Of a stretch of DNA of 64,000 nucleotides, positions 54,154 to 62,783 are shown piece by piece (within the stretch, counting starts at the first letter, position 1; every line of letters begins with the position of its first letter). The position numbers and the translations under genes were made by a program. This stretch comes from Candidatus Zixiibacteriota bacterium (GTDB lineage Bacteria > Zixibacteria > MSB-5A5 > WJJR01 > JAJRUJ01): positions 24,404 to 88,403 of the forward strand of contig JAGVQM010000024.1 in assembly GCA_020051695.1 (NCBI GenBank), in the 5' to 3' direction. The notes beneath the pieces are model-generated. The model was not told where the DNA came from. It did not search any database and saw only the letters and a list, made by a program, of their open reading frames with translations.

Positions 54154-57006
54154 TCAGGGACAATTTGTCGGATACGGAAGACACAGGCATGGATTGCAGG
54201 GACCGCCCCGACTCTTGTAAACATAGTTTACGACGAAGGTCACGTCCAGCGGCGTGATCTGGCCGTCGCAGTTCCAGTCACCGTTATCGCCCGGGCAGGA
54301 GGGCAGCTGCTGCCGGGCATCAAGTGACTTGTAGACGTAACTGACCATGATGGCGACATCCAGCGGCGTGATGCTGTCATCAAGGTTGACATCCCCGAAC
54401 CCGGCGCAATCGCAGGTCACGTCATACCCGAACCAGTCCAGCAGGGTGAGGACCAACTCCCGGGCATCCGTCTCCTGCAAATAATAAAACGGCATGCTGA
54501 GAAAGGCGAATTTGTTGCCGCCGTTGTCGCGCGCGACGCCGATTGTTTCGCCGGTGTGCGCCCCGGAATAGCTGTCGAATTTGTATATTTCATTGGCGGG
54601 GTTGTTGATATCCAGCATCCCGATCCAACCCATTTTGCCCTCCCAGATGGAGAACACTTTGGCCGGATCCAAAGCGACATTGGGGTAGCCGTTTTGTCCG
54701 ATTCCACCTTCCAAGTCGACGTCCTGGGTTTCTTCAAACCGCGTGACCCCGGCGTAATCGTACAGAATATTGCCGGCGGTCAGCGTTTTCGGCGAGGCCA
54801 GACCGGCCAGTTCGAAGGCGACGCGCCAGCCGGTCAGGAACACACCGGTGTTGTAATTCAGGTACCAGCGCAATTTGTCCAGATCGTCCGCCTTCCAGGT
54901 GGACGCCGCATTGCCGTCATCATACCAGATCACCGTGCCGTACTGGCCGATGATCGACTTGTTCAATGCCCCGGCTGTCGGGTCATAGGCGTAGTAGCCC
55001 TTGGGAAAACCCGCCAGCAGCGCATTGAAGTAATTCTGCCGTGCTGCGGCGGAAGGATTGCCGCCGACCGCCGGCGTCAGATCGAGGACCAGGATGCCTT
55101 GATCGAATGTTGCTGCCGCGGCCTGTACCGGGGTGGAGTACCCGCTTTCGTTGAGGTCGGCATCAACCGCGGCGATGACGTATTCGTACATGACGCCGGA
55201 GCTGACATCGGTATCGATGTACTCCGAACTCGTCCAGTTTTCCTCGATGGCCGCATAGACGCCCGGTGTCGAACCCCGGTAAATTGTATAATGGTCGAAG
55301 TCCAGCTCCTGGTTATCGTCCCAGTTCAGATCGATTTGCCAGTATGCCGGTTCGGCCATGACATTGCCCGGTGGCAGGGGCACGATGTGGGGGGTGCCGG
55401 CGAATTCCGGCCGGAGGAACGATTCGCGGTTCTGGTCGTCAATGGCGACGACCGTGAAGAAATATTCCTGCCCGTTAATCAGCCCCGCGATCGTCGTGCC
55501 CGAGGAGGACACGCCGGAGACATACACCGAATCGTCATAGTCGGCTGTCTGTGTTCCCCAATACACCCAATATCCCTCAATGTCGGAATCGTTCAATGCC
55601 GTCCATTCTACCTGCAGCGATTGGCCGTCACCTACATCCAGCGCCACGCCGTCGGTAATTGCCGAGGGGAATTGGGTCACGGTATACGATGTGGCCGCGA
55701 CCATTTTGACGACCTCGGTAAAGTAAGGAAAGTCCATTTCAGACGTGAGGTCCAGTTCCGTATGCCAGCCAGGCCAGTTGAAGTCGCCTTCCTCGGCGTA
55801 CGCAACAGGATAACCAACCTGACTGAACGGATAGTGGTCCGAGCCGCCGCCGCCCACGACGGTGACCGGTTCCAGCCAGGTGTATGCCTCTCCCATCAGC
55901 GTCATCAGGTCCGCGTACATCCGTATGCCATTCATATAATTGCAGTACACATTGGGGACGGCATCGGCCGTGTAGCCGATCATGTCCATATTGAGCATGA
56001 CTTCAATGTCCAGTCCCGCATTAACGGCGTCGATGGCGTAATCCCATGAACCCACCAAGCCGTTTTCCTCGGAACCGAAAGCCACGAAATGGATTGTCTT
56101 TTTGGTCGGGATACCCGCCAGGATCCGGGCGATTTCCATGGTGGCGACCGTGCCGGAACCGTCATCATCCGCACCCGGCGCAAAAACCCACGGATCGTTG
56201 CCGTCGTAAACAATCGAATCCCAGTGCCCGCCGATCACGATCACCTTGTCGGGTTCGGCGTATCCGGTCTTGATACACACGACATTATCATCCCAGCCCG
56301 ACGCGCCGTAACGGTTGTCTGGGCACCAGAACTGGCTGAGCGAGACATTGGTGTAACCGAAATCGAGGAATTTCTGTCGGATCCAATTGCGCGCGGCGTA
56401 TGCCGAATCCGATAAGGCCAGACGCGTTTGAAAATCCTGCAACCGCTGGGTCCAGGTGAAGATGGAATCCTGATCGACCGCGGCGATAATGCCGTCCAGC
56501 ACCGGGTCGACAAGAGCGATATTGGGATTGGGCGGTGCCGGGGCGGTCGAAAAATAGGTCAACGGGATCTCGCGTTTTTCGATCCTGATCGGTTCGAAAC
56601 CGCACATGTGATATTCCCGCAGATCGAGTTCATTCAAACCGGCGTAGAATGCCCAGTTTTCAACTTCGCTCAGGCGCTCAAGGTCCGGAGCGGGGATTTT
56701 TAACGAGGGCAGGGCTTCGATGGTACCGGTATAGTATGGGCGGCTGAACGGCTCGGTGTCGATGATTTCGTACGTAATCTTCGCTTGCCGTACTGCCGCA
56801 AGCTGCTCACCGGAGGCCTCGGCAAAAAATACATTCCCGATTCGGAAAAACGGCGTGATTTGTAGGGTTTTAAACTTTTCAAAATTCCCGCGATCCTGAA
56901 GATCGAAACGGGCAACCACTGTGCCTGATTCAACAGCAGCATTCGCCGTAAGTGTCATGGCCGCAATAAGAAACAGCGCGGAAATCATGCGCGTGCAATG
57001 AATCAT
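54154..57006 (-). CDS. Secreted M28 metallopeptidase with FN3 domains and C-terminal dockerin pair
   Basis: A 950-residue exported aminopeptidase-like protein. Start ATG 57006 after GGGGAGG, with a signal peptide (ISALFLIAAMTLTANAA). The M28 dizinc domain spans about 240-455: His261 (GGHWDS), Asp280-282 (GADDDGSG), Glu313/Glu314 (SEENGLVGS), Asp341 (NMDMIGY) and a His in SDHYPF. Two FN3-like domains follow (about 475-655), then an ~200-residue unassigned beta domain. The end has dockerin-like repeats PLDVAIMVSYVYKSLDA and PLDVTFVVNYVYKS with a Cys-rich tail. Promoter TTGACT-N16-TATATT lies upstream. Confidence 0.93.
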   Translation of the reverse strand: MIHCTRMISALFLIAAMTLTANAAVESGTVVARFDLQDRGNFEKFKTLQITPFFRIGNVFFAEASGEQLAAVRQAKITYEIIDTEPFSRPYYTGTIEALPSLKIPAPDLERLSEVENWAFYAGLNELDLREYHMCGFEPIRIEKREIPLTYFSTAPAPPNPNIALVDPVLDGIIAAVDQDSIFTWTQRLQDFQTRLALSDSAYAARNWIRQKFLDFGYTNVSLSQFWCPDNRYGASGWDDNVVCIKTGYAEPDKVIVIGGHWDSIVYDGNDPWVFAPGADDDGSGTVATMEIARILAGIPTKKTIHFVAFGSEENGLVGSWDYAIDAVNAGLDIEVMLNMDMIGYTADAVPNVYCNYMNGIRMYADLMTLMGEAYTWLEPVTVVGGGGSDHYPFSQVGYPVAYAEEGDFNWPGWHTELDLTSEMDFPYFTEVVKMVAATSYTVTQFPSAITDGVALDVGDGQSLQVEWTALNDSDIEGYWVYWGTQTADYDDSVYVSGVSSSGTTIAGLINGQEYFFTVVAIDDQNRESFLRPEFAGTPHIVPLPPGNVMAEPAYWQIDLNWDDNQELDFDHYTIYRGSTPGVYAAIEENWTSSEYIDTDVSSGVMYEYVIAAVDADLNESGYSTPVQAAAATFDQGILVLDLTPAVGGNPSAAARQNYFNALLAGFPKGYYAYDPTAGALNKSIIGQYGTVIWYDDGNAASTWKADDLDKLRWYLNYNTGVFLTGWRVAFELAGLASPKTLTAGNILYDYAGVTRFEETQDVDLEGGIGQNGYPNVALDPAKVFSIWEGKMGWIGMLDINNPANEIYKFDSYSGAHTGETIGVARDNGGNKFAFLSMPFYYLQETDARELVLTLLDWFGYDVTCDCAGFGDVNLDDSITPLDVAIMVSYVYKSLDARQQLPSCPGDNGDWNCDGQITPLDVTFVVNYVYKSRGGPCNPCLCLPYPTNCP

Positions 57007-57384
57007 GCCAACCTCCCCATAGTACATTTTACCCCAATAAGTCGATCTGTCCGACGACCTGCTAAACGTACAATGCGAGTACGGAAAATCTGTAATACTT
57101 AAAACGACAAGGGATTATCGCTTTTCCCTTAACCCCTTGCCCAATTCACCACCCATCCCGACCGCATTCTCGGCCTGCTCATCTCCTGCAATATATAACG
57201 ATTTGAATTTCAGTCAATTACAAATGATCCCCTTTCTTTCACTATGCCGCTCGTGTCGAACAGAAAAATCTCAAGTTCCCTCCACCCCTGTACACAAAGA
57301 CGGTCAAAACATTCCCTGCAATCTCCCCTTTCGCCGGGAGGTTTCCTCTTGCCTGGAAGTGCGGTTGATTTATCTTGCGTCCAC
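57007..57384. other. Divergent region between the M28 peptidase and a methyltransferase
   Basis: About 380 bases. It contains a good minus-strand promoter (57190-57217, listed separately). The plus-strand methyltransferase has no clear promoter or ribosome binding site here. No RNA gene or repeat was recognised. Confidence 0.55.
57185..57217 (-). promoter_or_regulatory. Promoter of the M28 peptidase gene
   Basis: On the minus strand: TTGACT (57217-57212), a 16-base spacer, TATATT (57195-57190), then GCAGG. This is the best complete promoter found and contains the 11-base TATATTGCAGG shared with 10325 and 15866. It is about 180 bases before the start codon. Confidence 0.65.
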
Positions 57385-58155
57385 ATGAAAAAGCAGCAGG
57401 GAAAAGATGAAATCGGAACGCCTCCAGTGTTGCACGGGACGGCGGCGGGACACAAGGATGATAGCGTGATGACCCGGATCCTGGCTGTCGAGTTCCGGGA
57501 AAACGACCGTGTCCTCGAAGTAGGATGTGAAAATTCGGACTTGACGGCTGCGCTGGCGCGGCGCGCGGGGTATGTGACGGGCGCGGCGGTTTCCGATGAT
57601 GCACTGGTCGTCGCTCAGAAAGCCGGTTTGCAAAGCGGCCTGCATAATATTTCATTTCAGCGGATTGAGGGCGACCGGCTTCCCTATGGGGATAATATGT
57701 TCGATGCGGTGGTGACTCAGGGGGTTTTGCACCAGGTTGCCGATCCGGCGAAAACCATCCAGGAAATGGTGCGGGTTGTGAAATCCCCGGGACGGCTGGT
57801 AGTGGCGGATCTGGTCGGCGCGGAAGACGAAGCCCGGCGGGAAGCTCACGCCAAAATTCTGGCGGCGCGGAGCGGCAGAGCAGTGCAGATTCTTGCCTCT
57901 TCCGCCTTGCTGGCGCTGTGCGGCGCCGAGCCGTTGGAAATCGCCGCTCACAGCCAATGGGATGAACGTCTGACTTTCGACCAATGGATGCCGGCCGTCG
58001 ATTTCGCGGAATCCGCCCGGGATAAAGTGCTGCGGATGCTCGTGGCTGCGGGGAAGAAGAAAACAACCGATTTGAAAATTGACGTTTCCGGCAAATCACC
58101 GGTGCTGCAGTGGCGGTGGATGATGGTCATCGCCGAAAAGACGGGTCATATCTGA
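57385..58155 (+). CDS. Class I SAM-dependent methyltransferase
   Basis: A 256-residue methyltransferase. SAM motif I VLEVGCENSDLTAAL lies near 40-55, and the VVTQGVLHQVADPAKT motif IV and VKSPGRLVVADLV motif V are clear, as in methyltransferase 11-type enzymes (UbiE/phthiotriol-like). ATG 57385 is chosen because the preceding in-frame region looks non-coding, but it has no good ribosome binding site, so the start is uncertain. It is followed at 12 bases by a membrane protein gene. Substrate unknown. Confidence 0.8.
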   Translation: MKKQQGKDEIGTPPVLHGTAAGHKDDSVMTRILAVEFRENDRVLEVGCENSDLTAALARRAGYVTGAAVSDDALVVAQKAGLQSGLHNISFQRIEGDRLPYGDNMFDAVVTQGVLHQVADPAKTIQEMVRVVKSPGRLVVADLVGAEDEARREAHAKILAARSGRAVQILASSALLALCGAEPLEIAAHSQWDERLTFDQWMPAVDFAESARDKVLRMLVAAGKKKTTDLKIDVSGKSPVLQWRWMMVIAEKTGHI

Positions 58156-58166
58156 GTGGGGGCAAA

Positions 58167-58679
58167 ATGAAAAAGCGCGATATGGTCATATTCATCTTTC
58201 TGGTGGTTTTGGTGGTCATATTCACGGCCTGGGAGGTCGTCACCAAACGGCAGCGGGAGGCAGCGCTCGAAAGCGCAAGGCGCGCGGAGCGCGAACAGCT
58301 GGAATCCCGTCTGGCCGCCTACGGTCTGGAAATAGATTCCCTGTCGACCACTGTTTTACGGATTGTCGATTCACTTAAAACCGAGGCCGCGGCGTTCGAA
58401 TCGCTGGCGGTCACCCGCCTGGATGCGGCCGGAAGACCGATTATCACTCATGAAGTTGATCGAATCCCTCCTCAAGAGGAAACGATTCCTCCGCGAGACA
58501 CCATGCAGCAGGCGATACAGACCGAATACGAGCGGGCGTTGGCGGACCTGCCCGCTGATTTGACCAAGTATGAACAAAAAGTCGCCGTCAAGGAGGTGGA
58601 AAATACGATTTTGGCCAAATTCAACCTTACGACTGATGAATTTGAACAAATGAAAAAAACATGGTCTGCCGCCCCGTAA
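58167..58679 (+). CDS. Small membrane-anchored coiled-coil protein, unknown
   Basis: A 170-residue protein starting MKKRDMVIFIFLVVLVVIF, one N-terminal membrane helix, followed by a charged helical region (KRQREAALESARRAEREQ) likely to form a coiled coil and a Pro-containing middle. It has no Cys. GTGGGGGC lies just before ATG. No family was recognised. It is probably co-transcribed with the methyltransferase (gap 11 bases). Its neighbours downstream on the opposite strand are motAB, but nothing in the sequence links it to motility. Confidence 0.7.
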   Translation: MKKRDMVIFIFLVVLVVIFTAWEVVTKRQREAALESARRAEREQLESRLAAYGLEIDSLSTTVLRIVDSLKTEAAAFESLAVTRLDAAGRPIITHEVDRIPPQEETIPPRDTMQQAIQTEYERALADLPADLTKYEQKVAVKEVENTILAKFNLTTDEFEQMKKTWSAAP

Positions 58680-59118
58680 GCAAAAAAAATCGAAATGGCG
58701 CTTTCGTTCGGCGACCTTCTTTCGTATAGTTTTTAGGACGGCCATAAGAGTTCGCCGCTGATATGGCCGGCAAGGCAATCCCTCACAGTAAGTACGTTGC
58801 ATAGTTGTATTTCCCTCTTGTTGGTCCCCTGCCTTTGCCGCGGATTGTGCGATGCAAGTAACGCGGACGAAGTCAACCCGGGGGGTGGGGTATGCCGAAG
58901 CGGAAGGTGGTACCGTACAAGAGGGAACAGTCCAAATCAACATGGCACACGTACAGTCTGCAGGAGTTGCAGCCCGAGCGGTTTATTCGGGTGGCCGCAG
59001 GAATTTTGGCCGGGCGGATGACCGTGGTACCGGTGATGCGGGTGCCTGATTACCTGCGCTAGTGGAAAGAAATGCGGCAACCGGGGGAGACGATATCCAG
59101 TGTCTTTGTCGGTGTGTG
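58680..59118. other. Gap with one short possible gene
   Basis: About 440 bases between converging genes. The only feature with coding character is the short frame at 58892-59062. No terminator with a T-tract was seen. Confidence 0.5.
58892..59062 (+). CDS. Possible small protein, ending at an in-frame amber codon
   Basis: A 56-residue frame starting MPKRKVVPYKREQSK and ending VVPVMRVPDYLR before TAG at 59060. GGGGGTGGGG lies just upstream of ATG. Reading through TAG, the frame stays open for 22 more codons (WKEMRQPG to VCQLE) and overlaps the motB stop region. It could be a true small protein or a relic with a premature stop. I recognise no family. Confidence 0.35.
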   Translation: MPKRKVVPYKREQSKSTWHTYSLQELQPERFIRVAAGILAGRMTVVPVMRVPDYLR

Positions 59119-59949
59119 TCAATTGGAATAATCGAAATCGACAAATAACGTATCGGAGTAGCGGAATATTTCGTAATCGTTTAGGACAGTGATGGTTACC
59201 CGCCTGTTGCGCGGGTCGGTCGGGCTCAGCTGGATGCGGGGTTGACGGTCGGCAAAACCGCGTACTTCGGCAATTTGTTTTTCACGCAGTCCGCCCGAGA
59301 GCATGACCCGCCGGGCGGAATTGGCCCGGTCTGCCGACAATTCCCAGTTCGTATATCGAGCCGAGTCGGCGTATCTGATGGCATCGGTGTGCCCTTCGAT
59401 GACGGCCCGGTTGGGCATCCTGCCGAGTTGTTGTCCGATCATCCCCACCAGTGCCCTGGCTGCTCCCCCCAATTCACTGCTGCCGCGTTCAAAAAAGGGC
59501 GTATTTGACGACTCTATTAATTGGATGCGTAAACCTTCGTCGGTCATTTCGATGGCCACCTGATCATTGAATTTCTGGAATGCCGGTTGTTCTTGAATCG
59601 AGGAACGGATCTCTTCGCCGAGCTGGGTGAGTGCCTCTTTGACATGTTCCTCGACCTGGCGGCGCATTTCCGGGTTTTTGCCCATTTTCAGCCGCGAGCC
59701 GCTTTCCGAGGGCATTACTCCGGCAACGCCTTTGCCGAATTTCACCGGATCGCGAAAAAAACCGCCGACACTTTCCTTGACTTTGTCGCTTTGGTTGACC
59801 AGCCACATGACCAGGAAAAAGGCCATCATGGCCGTGACAAAATCGGCATAAGCGACTTTCCAGGCACCGCCATGATGTCCGCCATGTCCGCCTTTGCCCT
59901 TTTTGATGATAATGGGCTGTTCTTTTTTTTCTTCGCCGAGATCAACCAT
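59119..59949 (-). CDS. motB: Flagellar stator protein MotB
   Basis: The peptidoglycan-anchored half of the proton-driven flagellar stator. A short cytoplasmic N-terminus precedes one membrane helix with the proton-binding Asp36 (VAYADFVTAMMAFF). Plug/linker region follows, then an OmpA/MotB peptidoglycan-binding domain at about 145-260 (VIEGHTDAIRY, then ELSADRANSARRVM). The length of 276 residues is normal. It follows motA by 15 bases. No flagellar structural genes are in the window. Confidence 0.94.
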   Translation of the reverse strand: MVDLGEEKKEQPIIIKKGKGGHGGHHGGAWKVAYADFVTAMMAFFLVMWLVNQSDKVKESVGGFFRDPVKFGKGVAGVMPSESGSRLKMGKNPEMRRQVEEHVKEALTQLGEEIRSSIQEQPAFQKFNDQVAIEMTDEGLRIQLIESSNTPFFERGSSELGGAARALVGMIGQQLGRMPNRAVIEGHTDAIRYADSARYTNWELSADRANSARRVMLSGGLREKQIAEVRGFADRQPRIQLSPTDPRNRRVTITVLNDYEIFRYSDTLFVDFDYSN

Positions 59950-59964
59950 AAGTCGTTAATTAAC

Positions 59965-60822
59965 TTAACCTTTTTGGGCGCGGCAGGCTTCTTCCAGTTC
60001 ATTGAAACCGGGGCGCACATCACTGGGGATGACGCGGCGGGCAAACTCCACGGCGATGGTCCCCACAAATCCCTTATGAAATGCAATCATGGCGTGTTTG
60101 AGACATTCGTAATATACACCGCCTTGTTCCGTGGTGCTCTCCAGATTGCGGGCTAGCGGACCGACGAAGCCATACGAAAGCAATACGCCAAGGAACGTGC
60201 CGACCAGCGCGGCGGCAACCTTATGGCCCAGAACTTCCGGGGGGCCATCGATGGCGCCCATGGCGATGACTACACCCAATACGGCGGCCACAATTCCCAA
60301 TCCCGGCAGAGTGTCGGCCACTGAGGCGAGCGACCCGGACGGCTTGATGGTTTCCCTGTGGTGGATTTCCAGGTCGTTATCCATTAATGCCTCGAGATCA
60401 TAGGCGGTAACCGCGGCGCCGGAAATAATCAGCCGCATGGTATCGCAGAGGAAATCCTGGGCATGATGGTTTTTCAAGAATTTGGGGTATTTTTGAAAGA
60501 TTTGGCTTTCTTCGGGCTTTTCAACATGTTTTTCCAGACCCATCAATCCCTCTTTGCGGGCAACGGTGAACAGTTCGTACATCATCACCAGCAAGTCGAT
60601 GTAGTCTTTTTTTCCATGGGTGTTGCCCATAATCCCGGCAAGTTGGCCGATCAACATTTTTACATATTTGGTGGGGGTGCCGATCAGCAATCCGCAAAAA
60701 GCTGCGCCCCCGATAATCACGAATTCCCCGGGCTGGAGGAGCACCATTAAATGCCCGCCCTCCATAATGAACCCGCCGATGATGGCAATTGCCGTCCCGA
60801 TGATCCCGATAATGGCCAGCAT
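59965..60822 (-). CDS. motA: Flagellar stator protein MotA
   Basis: The membrane-channel half of the stator. It has 285 residues with four hydrophobic segments (about 1-25, 32-52, 170-190, 200-222). The conserved prolines and the large cytoplasmic loop (about 60-165, with charged KKDYIDLLVMMYELF) that contacts the rotor are present. CAGGAG precedes ATG. It forms a two-gene unit with motB, the usual arrangement. A stator alone cannot make a flagellum, so the other genes must lie elsewhere or be lost. Confidence 0.95.
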   Translation of the reverse strand: MLAIIGIIGTAIAIIGGFIMEGGHLMVLLQPGEFVIIGGAAFCGLLIGTPTKYVKMLIGQLAGIMGNTHGKKDYIDLLVMMYELFTVARKEGLMGLEKHVEKPEESQIFQKYPKFLKNHHAQDFLCDTMRLIISGAAVTAYDLEALMDNDLEIHHRETIKPSGSLASVADTLPGLGIVAAVLGVVIAMGAIDGPPEVLGHKVAAALVGTFLGVLLSYGFVGPLARNLESTTEQGGVYYECLKHAMIAFHKGFVGTIAVEFARRVIPSDVRPGFNELEEACRAQKG

Positions 60823-61293
60823 GAATATACTCCTGTATTATCCCCGGAGTTATCCCGGGCGATGGGTCTACTATCATATTCGACAGAAATCGCGAGAATT
60901 TGACCCGGCCCCGGTCTGGGCCGGACTGCGCGGCATGAGGCAAACTGGCAAAAAATCCGCGCCGCCCACCGGCTTGGCGCTTTGGGGTTGACTTTGGGGG
61001 CAGAACGGGATAAGATCAAATTTTCGTGCGCGGTCAGTGAGAGCCGCAATGACGGTTATCTCGGGAGGTCGACAGGGCGCACCGGGGGGACGGGGAGAAA
61101 GCATTACCCGGCACAGCGGTGTTGTAAACCCGGGTTCCTCAGCTCATTTGCATTCCGACCCAAAATATGAAACGTCAAGGCACATGCAGGGAATCCCGGC
61201 CGGTGTATTCCGGCCTACAGATTGTCGGCGTGATGTCGCGAATAACATAAGGAGTCAAACGACCAACAATTAAACCAAACCGTGAGGAACACT
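60823..61293. other. Divergent region between motA and gdhA with a long gdhA leader
   Basis: About 470 bases without a convincing gene. It holds the gdhA promoter (60988-61016) and a leader of about 270 bases with a GGCCGG-TGTATT-CCGGCC hairpin (61198-61215). No known riboswitch was matched. Confidence 0.6.
60988..61016 (+). promoter_or_regulatory. Promoter of gdhA
   Basis: TTGACT (60988-60993), a 17-base spacer and TAAGAT (61011-61016), close to sigma-70 consensus. About 270 bases upstream of the gdhA start. Confidence 0.6.
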
Positions 61294-62652
61294 ATGGCTG
61301 GCGCAGTATCCGAGTTTATGGAGCGAATCGTCGCCAAGAACCCGGGCGAGATCGAATTTCATCAGGCCGTTGAAGAGGTCGTTGAGTCGCTCATGCCCTT
61401 CATCGACAAGCACCCCAAGTACCGCAAAGCCAAGATACTGGAGCGGATCTGTGAGCCGGAACGCGTACTGATGTTCCGGGTGCCGTGGGTCGATGATTCG
61501 GGCGAAGTACAGGTCAACCGGGGATTTCGGATCGAAATGAACAGCGCAATCGGTCCGTACAAAGGCGGGTTGCGTTTCCACCCCACTGTCTACCTCGGCA
61601 TTCTCAAATTCCTGGCGTTTGAGCAAGTGTTCAAAAACTCGCTGACCACCCTGCCGATGGGTGGCGGCAAGGGGGGATCGGACTTCGACCCCAAGGGCAA
61701 AAGCGATCTGGAAGTCATGCGTTTTTGCCAGGCGTTCATGAGCGAATTGTTCCGCCATATCGGCGGCAATACCGATGTCCCAGCAGGTGATATCGGCGTC
61801 GGGGGCCGGGAAATCGGCTTCCTGTTCGGCCAGTACAAGAAACTGCGCAATGAATTTGTCGGCGTGCTGACCGGGAAGGGGCTTGGCTGGGGCGGCAGTC
61901 TTATCCGCCCGGAGGCCACCGGCTACGGCGCCACATATTTTGCGGCCGAAATGTTGAAAACCCGCAATGATTCGTTCGCGGGCAAGACCTGTCTGGTCTC
62001 CGGCAGCGGCAACGTCGCCCAGTATACGATTGAGAAAGTACTCGACCTGGGCGGCAAATGTGTGACAGTGTCGGATTCGACCGGACACATCTATGATGAA
62101 CGAGGCATCGATCGCACCAAGCTGGCGTTCATCATGGATCTAAAAAACACCAGGCGGGGCCGGATTAAAGAATACACCGACAAATACCCCGAAGCGGTGT
62201 ACACACCAATGGACCCCGATCTGGGGTACAATCCGATATGGAACCACAAGGCCGATTGCGCATTCCCGTCGGCAACCCAGAATGAAATCAACGAAAAGGA
62301 TGCGGCAAACCTGGTCAAAAACGGGGTTTATGTCGTTTCCGAGGGCGCCAATATGCCCTCGACTCCCGAGGCCGTCAATGTCTTCCTCGATAAAAAGATT
62401 CTCTATGGTCCGGGCAAGGCGGCCAATGCCGGTGGGGTAGCAACCTCCGGATTGGAGATGTCGCAAAACAGCATACGGCTGACCTGGACCCGGGAGGAAG
62501 TCGATAATCGGCTGCGCGGGATCATGAAGGCAATTCATGACCAGTGTGTGGAATATGGCACCGACGGCAAATTCGTTAATTATGTCAAAGGCGCCAATAT
62601 TGCCGGGTTTGTCAAAGTTGCCGATGCGATGCTCGATCAGGGGATCGTGTAA
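61294..62652 (+). CDS. gdhA: Glutamate dehydrogenase (NADP-type, GdhA)
   Basis: Interconverts 2-oxoglutarate plus ammonia and glutamate, linking carbon and nitrogen metabolism. It has 452 residues, the size of the hexameric small enzyme. The N-terminal segment PYKGGLRFHP binds substrate, and the catalytic Lys lies in PMGGGKGGSDFDP; the dinucleotide fold shows LVSGSGNVAQYTIEK (about 230). Start ATG 61294 is chosen with GAGG about eight bases upstream; GTG 61282 is an alternative. It is transcribed alone, with a good promoter and terminator. Confidence 0.95.
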   Translation: MAGAVSEFMERIVAKNPGEIEFHQAVEEVVESLMPFIDKHPKYRKAKILERICEPERVLMFRVPWVDDSGEVQVNRGFRIEMNSAIGPYKGGLRFHPTVYLGILKFLAFEQVFKNSLTTLPMGGGKGGSDFDPKGKSDLEVMRFCQAFMSELFRHIGGNTDVPAGDIGVGGREIGFLFGQYKKLRNEFVGVLTGKGLGWGGSLIRPEATGYGATYFAAEMLKTRNDSFAGKTCLVSGSGNVAQYTIEKVLDLGGKCVTVSDSTGHIYDERGIDRTKLAFIMDLKNTRRGRIKEYTDKYPEAVYTPMDPDLGYNPIWNHKADCAFPSATQNEINEKDAANLVKNGVYVVSEGANMPSTPEAVNVFLDKKILYGPGKAANAGGVATSGLEMSQNSIRLTWTREEVDNRLRGIMKAIHDQCVEYGTDGKFVNYVKGANIAGFVKVADAMLDQGIV

Positions 62653-62710
62653 ACACCCGTCGATGGGTCCAAGACTGATGGGTAGCAGCTCGGCATGCAC
62701 TCATTTAATC

Positions 62711-62743
62711 GCGGCGGTGGGGGCGACCTCATCGCCGCTTTTT
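62711..62743 (+). terminator. Terminator after gdhA
   Basis: GCGGCG (62711-62716) pairs with CGCCGC (62733-62738), followed by TTTTT (62739-62743). The loop is long. Confidence 0.7.
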
Positions 62744-62783
62744 AGCGGGCCGCCGGAAATCGAGTTTGACAGGGAGATGATCC

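Noticed and set aside
54556..56049. 497-codon plus-strand frame across the M28 peptidase
   Set aside because: Shadow frame; the minus strand encodes the M28 catalytic residues and dockerins.
57242..58099. 285-codon open frame on the minus strand opposite the methyltransferase
   Set aside because: Arg/Pro-rich shadow of the plus-strand methyltransferase, which has recognisable motifs.
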